In this document: positions 16,426 to 25,139 of the stretch, piece by piece
Layout of the letters: each line of letters opens with the position of its first letter
How positions within the stretch are numbered: the stretch's first letter is position 1
Assembly: GCF_038070315.1 (NCBI RefSeq)
Contig: NZ_JBBPCC010000028.1
Location: 18,892-82,891 of the forward strand
Length of the DNA stretch: 64,000 nt
From: Paenibacillus_G filicis
GTDB lineage: Bacteria; Bacillota; Bacilli; Paenibacillales; NBRC-103111
Reading direction: 5' to 3'
Program-made: the position numbers and the translations under genes
The notes under the pieces: generated by a model
The model's database searches: none
The model's input: only the letters and a program-made list of their open reading frames with translations
What the model was told of the DNA's origin: nothing

Positions 16426-18084
16426 TTACTTATTGGCGTACAGCTTGATGGCATCATCGCCGAATTGGTACAGGTCCTTCAACAGGAAGGCATTCGCCTT
16501 ATTGGTTTCATACCACTTGCTGTAGAACTCGTCGACGCGCAATCCACCGGACTTCTCCCAGATGTTCTTGGCGTCCTTCTCCGCCTGATCGGCAGTATAG
16601 CTGCTGCCGCTGACGACAGCCTTCATCCACGTATCCTTGATCTGCTGCTCGGTATTTTTGACGATCAGCGCCAGATCCTGCGGCAGCACCGGCAAATATT
16701 CCGGCTTAAGCGTCGGGATCGAACGATCCTTGCTGACATAAGCCTGGTTGGCCTGGATCGCCAGCTCACGCAGCGTTTTTTGTGTCTCCGTATCCTGAGC
16801 GCGCTGCTCGACAAACGCACACTTGCCCAGCAGCAGCACCGAGGACATCATGCGGAGGTCGGAGATGTAGGAGATTTCCTTCTTGTTCTTCTCGGCATCC
16901 AGCGGCTTCGAGCAGCCCACTTCGTTCTTGCTCCAGTGAACGCCCTCTTCGCCGCTCTCCAGCGTACGTGCTGTCTCCGGCTTGATCATGAAGTCGATAT
17001 ACTGCATGACTGCCTTCGGGTCCTTGGCTCCCGCATTGATCGCGCCTACCATCTGAATCGGGCTTCCGATGGCCGGACTGAACTGGCCGAACTCGGATTT
17101 GGGCAAGGTCAGAATCGCCAGCTTCGCCCCGGGATTATTTTTCTTGAGTGCATCGTAATCCTTATCGGGGATCTCCTGATGCAGGTACATGCCCAGCTTC
17201 CCGGACAGGAAATCCTGCTTGGCCTTCTCTCCATTTTTGTCCGGGAGGAAGTCCTTATCGACCACGCCTGCATCGAACAGCTGCTTCTGGAAGGCGACCG
17301 CTGCCTTCAGGCGGTCCCATTCATGAATAAATTTGTCGCCCTCGAAGCGCCACTGCACCTCGCCGAAGCCGAACATATGCTGGATGATGGCTACCCCGTT
17401 GCCGCTCAAGTTCAGGCCGAACGTATCCGCCTTGCCATTGCCGTCCGGGTCCTGAGTAGCAAACGCTTTCGCTACTTGTAAAAACTCGTCCGTCGTTTTC
17501 GGCATCTGGAGATTCAGCTTCTGCAGCCAGTCCTCGCGGATATAAATCCGGTGTGCGGCCACCAGCGGGTTGACCTTGCCGATCTCGTACAGCTTGCCGT
17601 CATCCTTGGTGCCGAGCTTCTTCAATTGCGGGAACTGCTTCATCAGGTCCTTATAATTGGTGCTGTACTTCTCGATGACGTCATCGAGCGGCATCAGCAG
17701 CTTCTGCGCATACCACTGGTTCCGGTAGCCGGTATCGTATTCGAGGATCAGGTCAGGCGCACTGTTAGTTGCGAACAGCGCATTGAACTTTTGCAGCGAT
17801 TCCCACCGGGGCACCGTTACATACTTTACATCGGCTGGGCCATTCTTGTTGACCCACTCCGTCCAGCGGTTCTTGTCCCAATTTCCTTCCTCCGGGGGAA
17901 TATTGTTGCGCTCGTACATCGATACGGTGATGCTTCCCCGCTTATCGGCAGCCGGAGCTTTCTCGCCCTCTTTGGAAGCTGGCGCCGAAGCTTGCCCTCC
18001 GCTGCACCCTGCGACGATCACGCTTGTCAGCGCCATCGTTGTCATACCCGTTCTAACGATACGGCTTTGTCTCTTGTTCTTCAT
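16426..18084 (-). CDS. Extracellular solute-binding lipoprotein, LplA type
   Basis: The start at 18084 (MKNKRQSRIVRTGM) gives 552 residues with a lipoprotein signal whose lipobox is VAGC (Cys at about residue 27), so the mature protein is anchored outside the membrane. Family features include SITVSMYERNNIPPEEGNW, the NRWTEWVNKN segment and a large two-lobed fold; the length of about 550 residues is typical of LplA/YtcQ proteins, larger than maltose-binding types. It heads the importer operon and is followed by a strong stem-loop before the permeases. The ligand is unknown; an oligosaccharide released by the downstream giant secreted protein is a reasonable guess. Confidence 0.9.
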   Translation of the reverse strand: MKNKRQSRIVRTGMTTMALTSVIVAGCSGGQASAPASKEGEKAPAADKRGSITVSMYERNNIPPEEGNWDKNRWTEWVNKNGPADVKYVTVPRWESLQKFNALFATNSAPDLILEYDTGYRNQWYAQKLLMPLDDVIEKYSTNYKDLMKQFPQLKKLGTKDDGKLYEIGKVNPLVAAHRIYIREDWLQKLNLQMPKTTDEFLQVAKAFATQDPDGNGKADTFGLNLSGNGVAIIQHMFGFGEVQWRFEGDKFIHEWDRLKAAVAFQKQLFDAGVVDKDFLPDKNGEKAKQDFLSGKLGMYLHQEIPDKDYDALKKNNPGAKLAILTLPKSEFGQFSPAIGSPIQMVGAINAGAKDPKAVMQYIDFMIKPETARTLESGEEGVHWSKNEVGCSKPLDAEKNKKEISYISDLRMMSSVLLLGKCAFVEQRAQDTETQKTLRELAIQANQAYVSKDRSIPTLKPEYLPVLPQDLALIVKNTEQQIKDTWMKAVVSGSSYTADQAEKDAKNIWEKSGGLRVDEFYSKWYETNKANAFLLKDLYQFGDDAIKLYANK

Positions 18085-18139
18085 TGGTTTAAGCTCCCCT
18101 CGATTATGTGAGTACCATGCGGCTCGTTGTCCTGATTGC

Positions 18140-18169
18140 ACTATACCTCGGCCTCGTAATTTTCAGCAA
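18140..18169 (-). promoter_or_regulatory. Candidate sigma-A promoter for the LplA-type operon
   Basis: On the leftward strand a TTGCTG box (18164-18169) and a perfect-looking TATAGT box (18140-18145) are 18 bases apart, about 55 bases upstream of the lipoprotein start. The weak -35 box agrees with activation by the neighbouring AraC-type regulator. Confidence 0.5.
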
Positions 18170-18189
18170 TGTACATGATTCATAGGGCT

Positions 18190-18239
18190 AACCGATTAGC
18201 CAAAATGGCCGAATTAACCGAAATTCAACGATGAACCGA
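18190..18239. promoter_or_regulatory. Three AACCGA repeats, possible AraC-regulator binding sites
   Basis: AACCGA occurs at 18190-18195, 18216-18221 and 18234-18239, in the short gap between the regulator gene and the lipoprotein promoter. The first copy is the centre of a perfect inverted repeat GGCTAA-CCGA-TTAGCC. Repeated half-sites upstream of a promoter with a weak -35 are what AraC-family activators use. Binding itself is inference. Confidence 0.4.
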
Positions 18240-18244
18240 ATAGC

Positions 18245-18271
18245 AAAAAGCCCGTCACGACGGGCTTTTTT
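18245..18271 (-). terminator. Intrinsic terminator of the AraC regulator gene
   Basis: An A5 tract, GCCCGT, short loop, ACGGGC and T6 form a compact symmetric hairpin that can act on both strands. The regulator stop codon at 18255-18257 lies inside the hairpin. Confidence 0.8.
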
Positions 18272-20492
18272 CATAGTTCTTACGATAATCGCCCGGCGTG
18301 GTGCCCATGACTTTCTTAAAGGCTCGGATATAGGAAATATCATGAAGGTAACCGACCTCGGCAGCGATCTGCTTGAGCGATAGCGATGTCTCCTCCAGCA
18401 GACGGCGGCTCTGCGCAATCCGGACGCCGACCAGATAATCGACCAGCTTCTCGCCGAATGTTTCCTTGAACAGCCGGCTAATGTATTTGCCGTTCAGGCC
18501 GAACTTCTCGCAGAGCTGATTCAAGGATAGGTCAGGGTTCGCATATTCTCGGTCGATATAGCTCTTGACCTCGCCGATTAGCTTGTAGTGGCTGCGGCTC
18601 TCCTGCTGCGTACGCAGCTTGCCACTGAGCTCGTCGAGGATGGCGGCGAACCGTGCCTCCATCTCTCCGCTCCAGTCGAACGTATCCCGCAGCTCGCTCA
18701 GCTTCCCGACGGTGTCACTCCTCCATACCTCCTGGATGTCGGCCGGCAGCTCGACCATCTCCCGGTACAAATGATCGATGAACGCGTTGAGCACCTGCAC
18801 CAGCTCCTCCCTCGGCAGGCGCTGGGCCCGCACCTCGCTGAACACCGTCTGGAACATCTCCCGCCAATCCTCGTCTCCGGTACGGAATGCCCGAGCGAAC
18901 TGCCGGATCATGGGCAGAAAGCGGTAGGTCTTCCCGTCGTTGAACAGCGCGTCCCGGTAAGAAATCACACGGCTAAGCCCCAGACTGGCTTTGTAGCCGA
19001 GCGCCTGCTGCGACTGGGTATACGACTCCGGGATCTGCAGCGTATCGGCTACGGCAGCGCCAAGGCCGACCGTCACCGTAAACTCCAGATTGGCCTTTAC
19101 CCAGGCCTGCACTTCCGCCGCCACCTGGTGTACGAGATCCTCCGCTTCCATCTCTTCACGGAAGCAGGAGTACAAGGCTGTCAGTTGATGCTGAGCCGTC
19201 CATTCCGTCCACACCGTCACCCGATGCGTCTCGGCCAGTTCCCTGACAACGCTGTTCAGCACGAATTTAAGCAGATACATGTCCCGCTGCGAATAATTGG
19301 ACTGCACCGAGGGATACTTATCGATCTCATAGGTCGCGACAACCAGTGTGCGGAATTCCCCTGGCACACCAAATCTTTCTGTCTCTCTGCGCCACTGCTC
19401 GCTGTCAACCGTTCGGCTGCCCTCCAGCAGCTCCACGAAAAAATGCCGGCGGCGGTACACCGAGTCCTCCTCGTGCATTTTCTGATACGTATTGGACTGG
19501 TCGATCAGACTGTCCAGTGCCTGCTCGATAAATTTGAACTCATCCTGTCCCTTGCGGGACAGCTTGGAGCTGCGGCTAGCCGAATAGAGCTGAATTCGAT
19601 CCATAATTTCTTCAAGCGGCTTGTAGTTTCGGCGGGTGACGTACGTCATCCAGACGGTTCCTACGATCACGACCACGAGACTGGCCGCAATCCATATGTA
19701 AGAGAACAAAGACACGTAACGCAGCACGTTATCGTCATGGACACCGCCCGTATACGACCAGCCTGTGTAGTCGGAGCTGATCCGGGATAGGGTCGTGCCC
19801 GGCAGCTTGCCGCCTGTACCCTCCGGTCCTGCGATGATGGAGCCGCCTGCATCGCGGATTTCCACGAAGCTGCCGGCGCCCGTCAGCTCGGCAAGCCGCT
19901 TGCTGATTTTGGCTAGGCTGATGTTGACGACGACCAGCCCTTGTCCGCCCTGCAGCAGCGGATATTTCCGTACCATGGATACGACAGAGGCGGGAAACCG
20001 CTCCTGATCCTGGAACTCCATATAGGTGCGCGGATCGGAGAGCTCATAGAGGTTCCCGCGTTCTGCCCGGCTGGATGCAAACTCCCGGTCACCGAACTGA
20101 CTCAGTGAAATAAAGGTATTGGAGCTAAGCACCATGCGGTCTGCATAACGGTACAGGTAGATGGAGTCGATCAGACTGTCCCCTCCTCCGATCTGATGAA
20201 TCCGCTTAGATATTTCATAATTGTCAAAGTAAGAAATGGCACCCTCGCCCTGAAAAAAACCGCGCAGCTTCTCATCGGTCTCCAGCTCCTTGATGAGCGC
20301 ATTATCCGTTTCCTTGAGTGAATAGTCGATCAGCTGAATGAGATGGCGTACAAGCTGTTGATTGCCGTTAGCGGTTTCCCGTTGGGACATCTGGCTCAGC
20401 AGCAGGAACGTGACCAGAATGAGAATGGAGGTGAGGCTGAAGAAAATGGGGAAATACGAGAACAGCAGACGGTAAAACCAGGTCTTTTTCAT
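18255..20492 (-). CDS. Membrane-anchored AraC-family transcriptional regulator
   Basis: The ATG at 20492 (MKKTWFYRLLF) is chosen because AAGGAGG sits 5 bases before it; an upstream ATG would place that site inside the gene. The 745-residue protein has a membrane helix at about 6-30, an extracytoplasmic sensor region of about 220 residues, a second helix near 260-283, a cytoplasmic linker and GGDEF-unrelated middle region, and a C-terminal AraC/XylS double helix-turn-helix (about 645-745; NQLCEKFGLNGKYISRLFKE and IAAEVGYLHDISYIRAFKK). Such one-component regulators sense an outside cue and switch on the adjacent sugar importer. It lies just upstream of the LplA-type gene in the same direction, separated by a terminator. 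Confidence 0.9.
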   Translation of the reverse strand: MKKTWFYRLLFSYFPIFFSLTSILILVTFLLLSQMSQRETANGNQQLVRHLIQLIDYSLKETDNALIKELETDEKLRGFFQGEGAISYFDNYEISKRIHQIGGGDSLIDSIYLYRYADRMVLSSNTFISLSQFGDREFASSRAERGNLYELSDPRTYMEFQDQERFPASVVSMVRKYPLLQGGQGLVVVNISLAKISKRLAELTGAGSFVEIRDAGGSIIAGPEGTGGKLPGTTLSRISSDYTGWSYTGGVHDDNVLRYVSLFSYIWIAASLVVVIVGTVWMTYVTRRNYKPLEEIMDRIQLYSASRSSKLSRKGQDEFKFIEQALDSLIDQSNTYQKMHEEDSVYRRRHFFVELLEGSRTVDSEQWRRETERFGVPGEFRTLVVATYEIDKYPSVQSNYSQRDMYLLKFVLNSVVRELAETHRVTVWTEWTAQHQLTALYSCFREEMEAEDLVHQVAAEVQAWVKANLEFTVTVGLGAAVADTLQIPESYTQSQQALGYKASLGLSRVISYRDALFNDGKTYRFLPMIRQFARAFRTGDEDWREMFQTVFSEVRAQRLPREELVQVLNAFIDHLYREMVELPADIQEVWRSDTVGKLSELRDTFDWSGEMEARFAAILDELSGKLRTQQESRSHYKLIGEVKSYIDREYANPDLSLNQLCEKFGLNGKYISRLFKETFGEKLVDYLVGVRIAQSRRLLEETSLSLKQIAAEVGYLHDISYIRAFKKVMGTTPGDYRKNYEKSPS

Positions 20493-20726
20493 GGTGTCCT
20501 CCTTCATGACGGGGAGCGTCTACTTCCAGACTAAGGGGAAATTGCCAATCATGCAAGCAACTCCTATGGCACGAATATTATCACGTGTTATCATGCGCTG
20601 TAAAGGATAGCCGGAAAGAAAATCCTCCGGCCTATTCCTGGACGCTCGAAAGTTCAGACGACCCTGTCCCTACCTCCCTTTCACGAACCTCCTTTATTCC
20701 TGCACGGACAGCTACCTCCCCCTGGG

Positions 20727-22097
20727 CTAAGGTCCGTAGTTCCCCGCTAACTTGATCGGATCAAAGTCCGGTATAGGCTGAATCTGGACTCCCCCTTCCG
20801 TTCTCGCCTGTTCGAGTCCCTCATTGTACCTGCGGTTCAAATCCTCGATCACCTGACTAAGATCCCCGCCCTCGGCCATGTATAAATAAAATGCATCCTG
20901 AAACCGCTGTCCCTTCACGGTAACCGTCGGAGCCACGGGCCAGACGCCATCATACGCATTGGGCAGGAAGCCCTCCGCGCCCTTCAGCTGAGGACTGGAG
21001 GCTTGCGCAATAACCGAAGGAACCATGGAGATGCCATAACCCTGCTCATGATAGCCCAGCAGCAAGCTCTCCTGGTACATAAAGCTCAGGAACTTCCAGG
21101 CCTGCTCCTTATGCTTGGAGCTGCTCGCTATCGCGAGCCATTGCCCTCCCAAGAAGCCGGAAGCTCCCCGGACTTGTCCGTCGATGGTAGGGACAGGCGC
21201 AGCCGCCCAATCCAGGCTGGTCGGAAACTGCGTCCGGTACACGCCCGGCTCAGCCGAGTACGACATGTACATCCCGATCTTCCCGGCCGCGAACTGCGCC
21301 CGCAGCGGGTCCATATCCAGCGATTCCACGCCTGGCAGCATGCTGCCCTGATCCTTGATCCGCTTGAAGGCCTCGACGATTTGGCGGTACCCGCCGAAGT
21401 CGAAGCGTCCGCTGCGGAAATCAAAGCCGAAGCCACCGTAGCCGCTCATTTCGGCAATCGCCCGTGCCGAGCGGTCGAAGGCGCTTTGTGGCGATTTGAA
21501 ATTCAGCGCGAACCCGTAGGCCCCTTCCGCCTTCCCTGCGACCGTCAGCTTCCGGGCCGTATCCACCAATTCCTCCAGTGTGGCTGGAGGTCCGGCGATG
21601 CCTGCCTTGGCAAACAGCTCCTTGTTATAGATCAGCCGCATGGTCGCCCCGAAGTTGGGCAGACTGTACCGCTGCCCGCCAAAGCGGTTGTAGCCGTCTA
21701 TAGCCGGAAACCTCGTCTTCATTTCTTCGGACATATAAGCGTCAAGCGGGGCCAGATAGCCTTTTTTGTAATAAAGCTGGATCGAATTCTCCTTCACCCG
21801 CAGCACATCGGGCGCCTGACCGGAAGCGAAGCCAATATCGACAGCCTGCGTGTAATCCGATCCGCGGGTTATATAATTGACCTCAATCCGATCGGGATTT
21901 GTTTCATTGAACCGCTCGATCAGCGGCTTGATATACTCGGTATCGTGAGTATCCCCGGACCAATACACCAGCTTCGTCTTGGCAGGAGCAGGTTCCCGGA
22001 CTGGCTCAGGAGGAGACTTGTAGAGAAGACCGCCCTCGCAGGCCGTCAAGCTCAGAATCGCAGATATTAGCAGCAGCCGGATCATATGCTTCCTCAT
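20727..22097 (-). CDS. Solute-binding lipoprotein, paralogue placed directly after the histidine kinase
   Basis: The ATG at 22097 (MRKHMIRLLL) lies 10 bases after GGAGG and gives 456 residues. The lipobox is LTAC. The mature part (family 1 solute-binding fold, YWSGDTHDTEYIKPLIERF near the start) is strikingly similar along its whole length to the lipoprotein at 27013-28398, sharing blocks such as YGFALNFKSP, GYGGFGFDF and GYHEQGYGISMVP. It begins 35 bases after the kinase stop codon rather than next to the permeases, so it may serve as a ligand-loaded partner of the sensor kinase instead of, or as well as, a transport component. A GH130 enzyme and permeases precede it in the same direction. 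Confidence 0.88.
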   Translation of the reverse strand: MRKHMIRLLLISAILSLTACEGGLLYKSPPEPVREPAPAKTKLVYWSGDTHDTEYIKPLIERFNETNPDRIEVNYITRGSDYTQAVDIGFASGQAPDVLRVKENSIQLYYKKGYLAPLDAYMSEEMKTRFPAIDGYNRFGGQRYSLPNFGATMRLIYNKELFAKAGIAGPPATLEELVDTARKLTVAGKAEGAYGFALNFKSPQSAFDRSARAIAEMSGYGGFGFDFRSGRFDFGGYRQIVEAFKRIKDQGSMLPGVESLDMDPLRAQFAAGKIGMYMSYSAEPGVYRTQFPTSLDWAAAPVPTIDGQVRGASGFLGGQWLAIASSSKHKEQAWKFLSFMYQESLLLGYHEQGYGISMVPSVIAQASSPQLKGAEGFLPNAYDGVWPVAPTVTVKGQRFQDAFYLYMAEGGDLSQVIEDLNRRYNEGLEQARTEGGVQIQPIPDFDPIKLAGNYGP

Positions 22098-22132
22098 GAA
22101 GAGCTTTCCTCCCTGTTCATCCATCGCTGTCA

Positions 22133-23926
22133 CTATGCATCCTTCGTCTGGATCGGAATCCGGATATCAGCCCGCGTGCCCGGGCCCTGCTGCCTGCTGA
22201 GGAGCAAGGTCGCTTTATCTCCGAAATACAGCTGCAGCCTGCGGGAAATATTCATGAGGGCAAAGCCTTTATTTCGGCCTGGATGCCGGGAATCCCCCTT
22301 CTCCCCCGGGAGACCGGAGCCGTTATCCGTGACGGTGATGTGGATGAACCGGTCGTCTTCCGTCACCGTGATACGGATGCGGCCACCAGCCTTCATATCC
22401 TTGAATCCGTGCAGGATACTGTTCTCCACCAGGGGCTGCAGGATGATCTTGGGCACCATCCTCTCCAGCGCTGTCCCTTCCTCTACGTCGATCTCTGCCT
22501 CGAATAAATCCTCATAGCTTTTTTGCTGCAGCTTCATGTACTGCTTCGCGTGGTTCAGCTCATCCGCCAGCGGGATCAGCTCCCGTCCTCCGCTGAGTCC
22601 GACCATGAATAGCTCGGATAAGGCGAGGATCATCTCGCTGACATCCTCATTCTCACCAAGCACAGCCTTGCAATGGATCGTATTGAGGGTATTATACAGA
22701 AAATGCGGCGCGATCTGCGCACTGAGCGCCTTCATCTCGGCCTTGCGCTTCTCCATCTCGCCTTCCGTCACGTCCTGAATCAGCCGGTTGATCTCATCGA
22801 GCATATGGTTGAAGCGGAAGCCCATCTGGGAAACTTCATCCTGCTGGAGACTGTGATACCTGACCGTCAGATTATTGTCCTCTACGCGTTTCATCACATT
22901 TTGCAGCCGCTGGAGAGGTGTGAGCAGAAACCGGGTCAGCCAGTTGGAGATCAACAGGGAAATCCCAATAAAGCAGGCAATGGCCAGCAGCGTCAGCCGC
23001 TGAATCCCGCTCATCTCGCGCAGCAGCTCTTCCTTGGACTGCAGACCGAACAGAAACCAGTCGTCCACGCCCTCCAGCTGCTTGTAATTGACGAGATATT
23101 CCTGAACGTTGTAGGTATGGAAGAAAGAGCCCGAATCCGGGTCGGTCATCCCCTGGATCACATCCGCTCCAACAGGAACACCGCCCTGATGGGAATCAGA
23201 GCTTGCCATCACAGGCTGCCCGGACTTGTCCAGCAGGGCGAACGAATAGCCGGCCTGCGATAGATTAGCGTTAAGCACCTGGATGAGCTCTTTCTCCTTC
23301 ACATTGACGACCACGTAAACCTCCAGTGTCTGGAAGGGATCGGTATCGATCACTCCCTTGAGTACGAGGGACAGCACCCGCTGCCCGCCCGTAAAGAGCG
23401 TGTCGGAGTGACCCTTGACCCAGAAGCCCCTTCCCGTCTTGCGTATCTCCTGATACATGTCCGTTTTGTAGAAGGCACCCGGTTGAATCCGATAATCATT
23501 GGTCGGGTAAAATTCGCCGATCGGGGTGACGATCAGAATACTTTGGATCAAGTCGTCATTGAATTTGACCTGGGAGAAGACCGGCAGCAAAGCGGATAAA
23601 TCATTGTAATATTTGCTCGAATCATTATTCTGCACATGCTTCATCATCTGTACGAAAGCATCGCTGAACATGAGCGCACGGATGTTTGTGCCTATATTTT
23701 TGAGCTTATCGGCAACGACCTGCTCGGCTTTATTCACCGCATCCTGGCTGGAGCTAAACGCGTTGGCCTGGACGACCTTAGCTGCAATCGAATAAGAAAT
23801 GTATCCGGTTACACTTATAGCCAACGTAATGACGGCGATAAATGAGAACCAGATCCGCTGGTGCAGCGTGCGCTTGCGCATAAAAGCCAGGAAGCCCCTC
23901 TTGATCTCCGCCCTCTTGAATTTCAT
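22133..23926 (-). CDS. YesM-type sensor histidine kinase
   Basis: A 597-residue membrane kinase: helix at about 26-46, extracytoplasmic cache-like sensor (about 47-310), second helix near 312-332, HAMP linker, a His_kinase (PF06580) block with SAQIAPHFLYNTLN in which His408 is the predicted phosphorylation site, and a HATPase domain with LQPLVENSILHGF and DNGSGL. YesM kinases pair with YesN-type AraC response regulators to sense extracellular sugars. The likely partner is the regulator at 28582-30210, at the far end of the same transport cluster. The ATG at 23926 has AGAGGAAG upstream. Confidence 0.92.
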   Translation of the reverse strand: MKFKRAEIKRGFLAFMRKRTLHQRIWFSFIAVITLAISVTGYISYSIAAKVVQANAFSSSQDAVNKAEQVVADKLKNIGTNIRALMFSDAFVQMMKHVQNNDSSKYYNDLSALLPVFSQVKFNDDLIQSILIVTPIGEFYPTNDYRIQPGAFYKTDMYQEIRKTGRGFWVKGHSDTLFTGGQRVLSLVLKGVIDTDPFQTLEVYVVVNVKEKELIQVLNANLSQAGYSFALLDKSGQPVMASSDSHQGGVPVGADVIQGMTDPDSGSFFHTYNVQEYLVNYKQLEGVDDWFLFGLQSKEELLREMSGIQRLTLLAIACFIGISLLISNWLTRFLLTPLQRLQNVMKRVEDNNLTVRYHSLQQDEVSQMGFRFNHMLDEINRLIQDVTEGEMEKRKAEMKALSAQIAPHFLYNTLNTIHCKAVLGENEDVSEMILALSELFMVGLSGGRELIPLADELNHAKQYMKLQQKSYEDLFEAEIDVEEGTALERMVPKIILQPLVENSILHGFKDMKAGGRIRITVTEDDRFIHITVTDNGSGLPGEKGDSRHPGRNKGFALMNISRRLQLYFGDKATLLLSRQQGPGTRADIRIPIQTKDA

Positions 23927-24056
23927 TGCCCCACACTTCCTCTGATAGTCCGGCTTGCTGGCACATGGTGTCCTAGAATATCTTTTATTGTATGCTTGAC
24001 AGCCCCTTCCCTACAAGAGCCAGTCCCTGCCAGCCGCTACACGCCAAAAGACCGCA

Positions 24057-24071
24057 CCCGCTCAAAGCGGG
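24057..24071 (-). repeat. Small hairpin between GH130 gene region and kinase gene
   Basis: CCCGCT-CAA-AGCGGG forms a 6-base-pair stem with a short T run 13 bases later on the leftward strand. It lies between the kinase start and the GH130 stop, so on the leftward transcript it follows the GH130 gene and could end or weaken transcription into the kinase gene. Confidence 0.35.
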
Positions 24072-24089
24072 CCACGGCCAACATGCAGG

Positions 24090-25097
24090 CTAAGCTTCCT
24101 GCGGTTCCAGGCAAGCCTGAACCAGATCATCCACATGAGCGGTGGCGAGGCATTCCACCGTATCCGCCGCTCCGTAATAGATTTTGACTTCCCCTGAATC
24201 CTCCAGGATCATCCCGCCGGGGAAAATGACGTCGTTGCGGAACCCTCCGTCCGTCTCATACGAAGCTTCCGGAGCGAGCAGCGGCGTGCGGGACATGCCG
24301 ACGATCCGGCTAGGATTATCCAGATCGAGCAGCATGATCCCTGCCGTATAGCGCTTCTTCCAGGAAGGCTCCCAGCCGTTCTTGCCGCGCTCCGGATCCA
24401 GATCTACGGCATGGAAGGTCGTCAGCCAGCCCTTGTCCGTCTTCACCGGAGGTGCTGCAGGACCGATCTTGTCATTGGCAAACGGAACCTGCTCGACAGC
24501 CAGCAGCAGCTCGGAGTCCCCCCAGTAGCGAAGATCCGGCGAACGGGAAATCCACATGTCGAAGCGATCGATCCCCCCGCGGCTGTATACGGTGAATGGA
24601 CGCTCCAGACGAACGTACTGCCCGCCGACCCGCTCAGGGAAGAGCACCATATTGCGCAGGTCCGGCGTGGACAGGCTGAGGATCTCAAAGTTCTCGAAAT
24701 CGTCGGTAACAGCAACGCCTCCGCGGATGCCGTGCTTGGTATCCACCGCGAAGCACATATAGCAGCGGCCGTCCAGCACTGTCAGCCGCGGGTCGTACGC
24801 ACGGATGATCTCGCCGTCATGCAGCCGGAAGCAGGGCCTAGGCTGTACGTTCCAGTGAATGCCGTCATCGCTGTAAGCCAGGCCCAGGTCGGTCGTCTCG
24901 TGAGGCTCGATCGTCTGCTCGGCCAGTGAGCCATAATCGTTGCGGAACACCATCACATACTTGCCTTGAAATTTGGTCACGCCTGCGTTGAAGACAAGTG
25001 CGGTCGGATACGGCACATGAGAGGCCGCAAGTACCGGATTGCCAGGGTGGCGTGTGACGAGAGGGTAAGACTTAAGTGGTCCGATCTTGGTAATCAT
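24090..25097 (-). CDS. Glycoside hydrolase family 130 protein (mannoside phosphorylase-like)
   Basis: This 335-residue cytoplasmic protein has a five-bladed propeller pattern and clear GH130 signatures: NPVL near residue 20, FNAGVTKFQGKYVMVFR, the catalytic-region YDPRL (its Asp is the expected general acid of the family), and YTAGIMLLDLDNPSRI toward the C-terminus. GH130 enzymes phosphorolyse or hydrolyse beta-linked mannosides, such as beta-1,4-mannooligosaccharides or Man-beta-1,4-GlcNAc. No signal peptide is seen, which agrees with intracellular processing of an imported mannoside. It follows the permease genes. Which GH130 subfamily, and whether phosphorylase or hydrolase, cannot be settled by eye. 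Confidence 0.88.
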   Translation of the reverse strand: MITKIGPLKSYPLVTRHPGNPVLAASHVPYPTALVFNAGVTKFQGKYVMVFRNDYGSLAEQTIEPHETTDLGLAYSDDGIHWNVQPRPCFRLHDGEIIRAYDPRLTVLDGRCYMCFAVDTKHGIRGGVAVTDDFENFEILSLSTPDLRNMVLFPERVGGQYVRLERPFTVYSRGGIDRFDMWISRSPDLRYWGDSELLLAVEQVPFANDKIGPAAPPVKTDKGWLTTFHAVDLDPERGKNGWEPSWKKRYTAGIMLLDLDNPSRIVGMSRTPLLAPEASYETDGGFRNDVIFPGGMILEDSGEVKIYYGAADTVECLATAHVDDLVQACLEPQEA

Positions 25098-25139
25098 CAG
25101 ATGACTCTCCTTCGTTTTTATAAAGTAATAGGCAGCCGG

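Noticed and set aside
18588..19790. Long rightward open frame opposite the AraC regulator
   Set aside because: It mirrors GC-rich codons of the regulator and resembles no protein family.
21003..22070. Rightward open frame opposite the second lipoprotein
   Set aside because: Antisense shadow; low-complexity Arg/Gly/Pro-rich translation.
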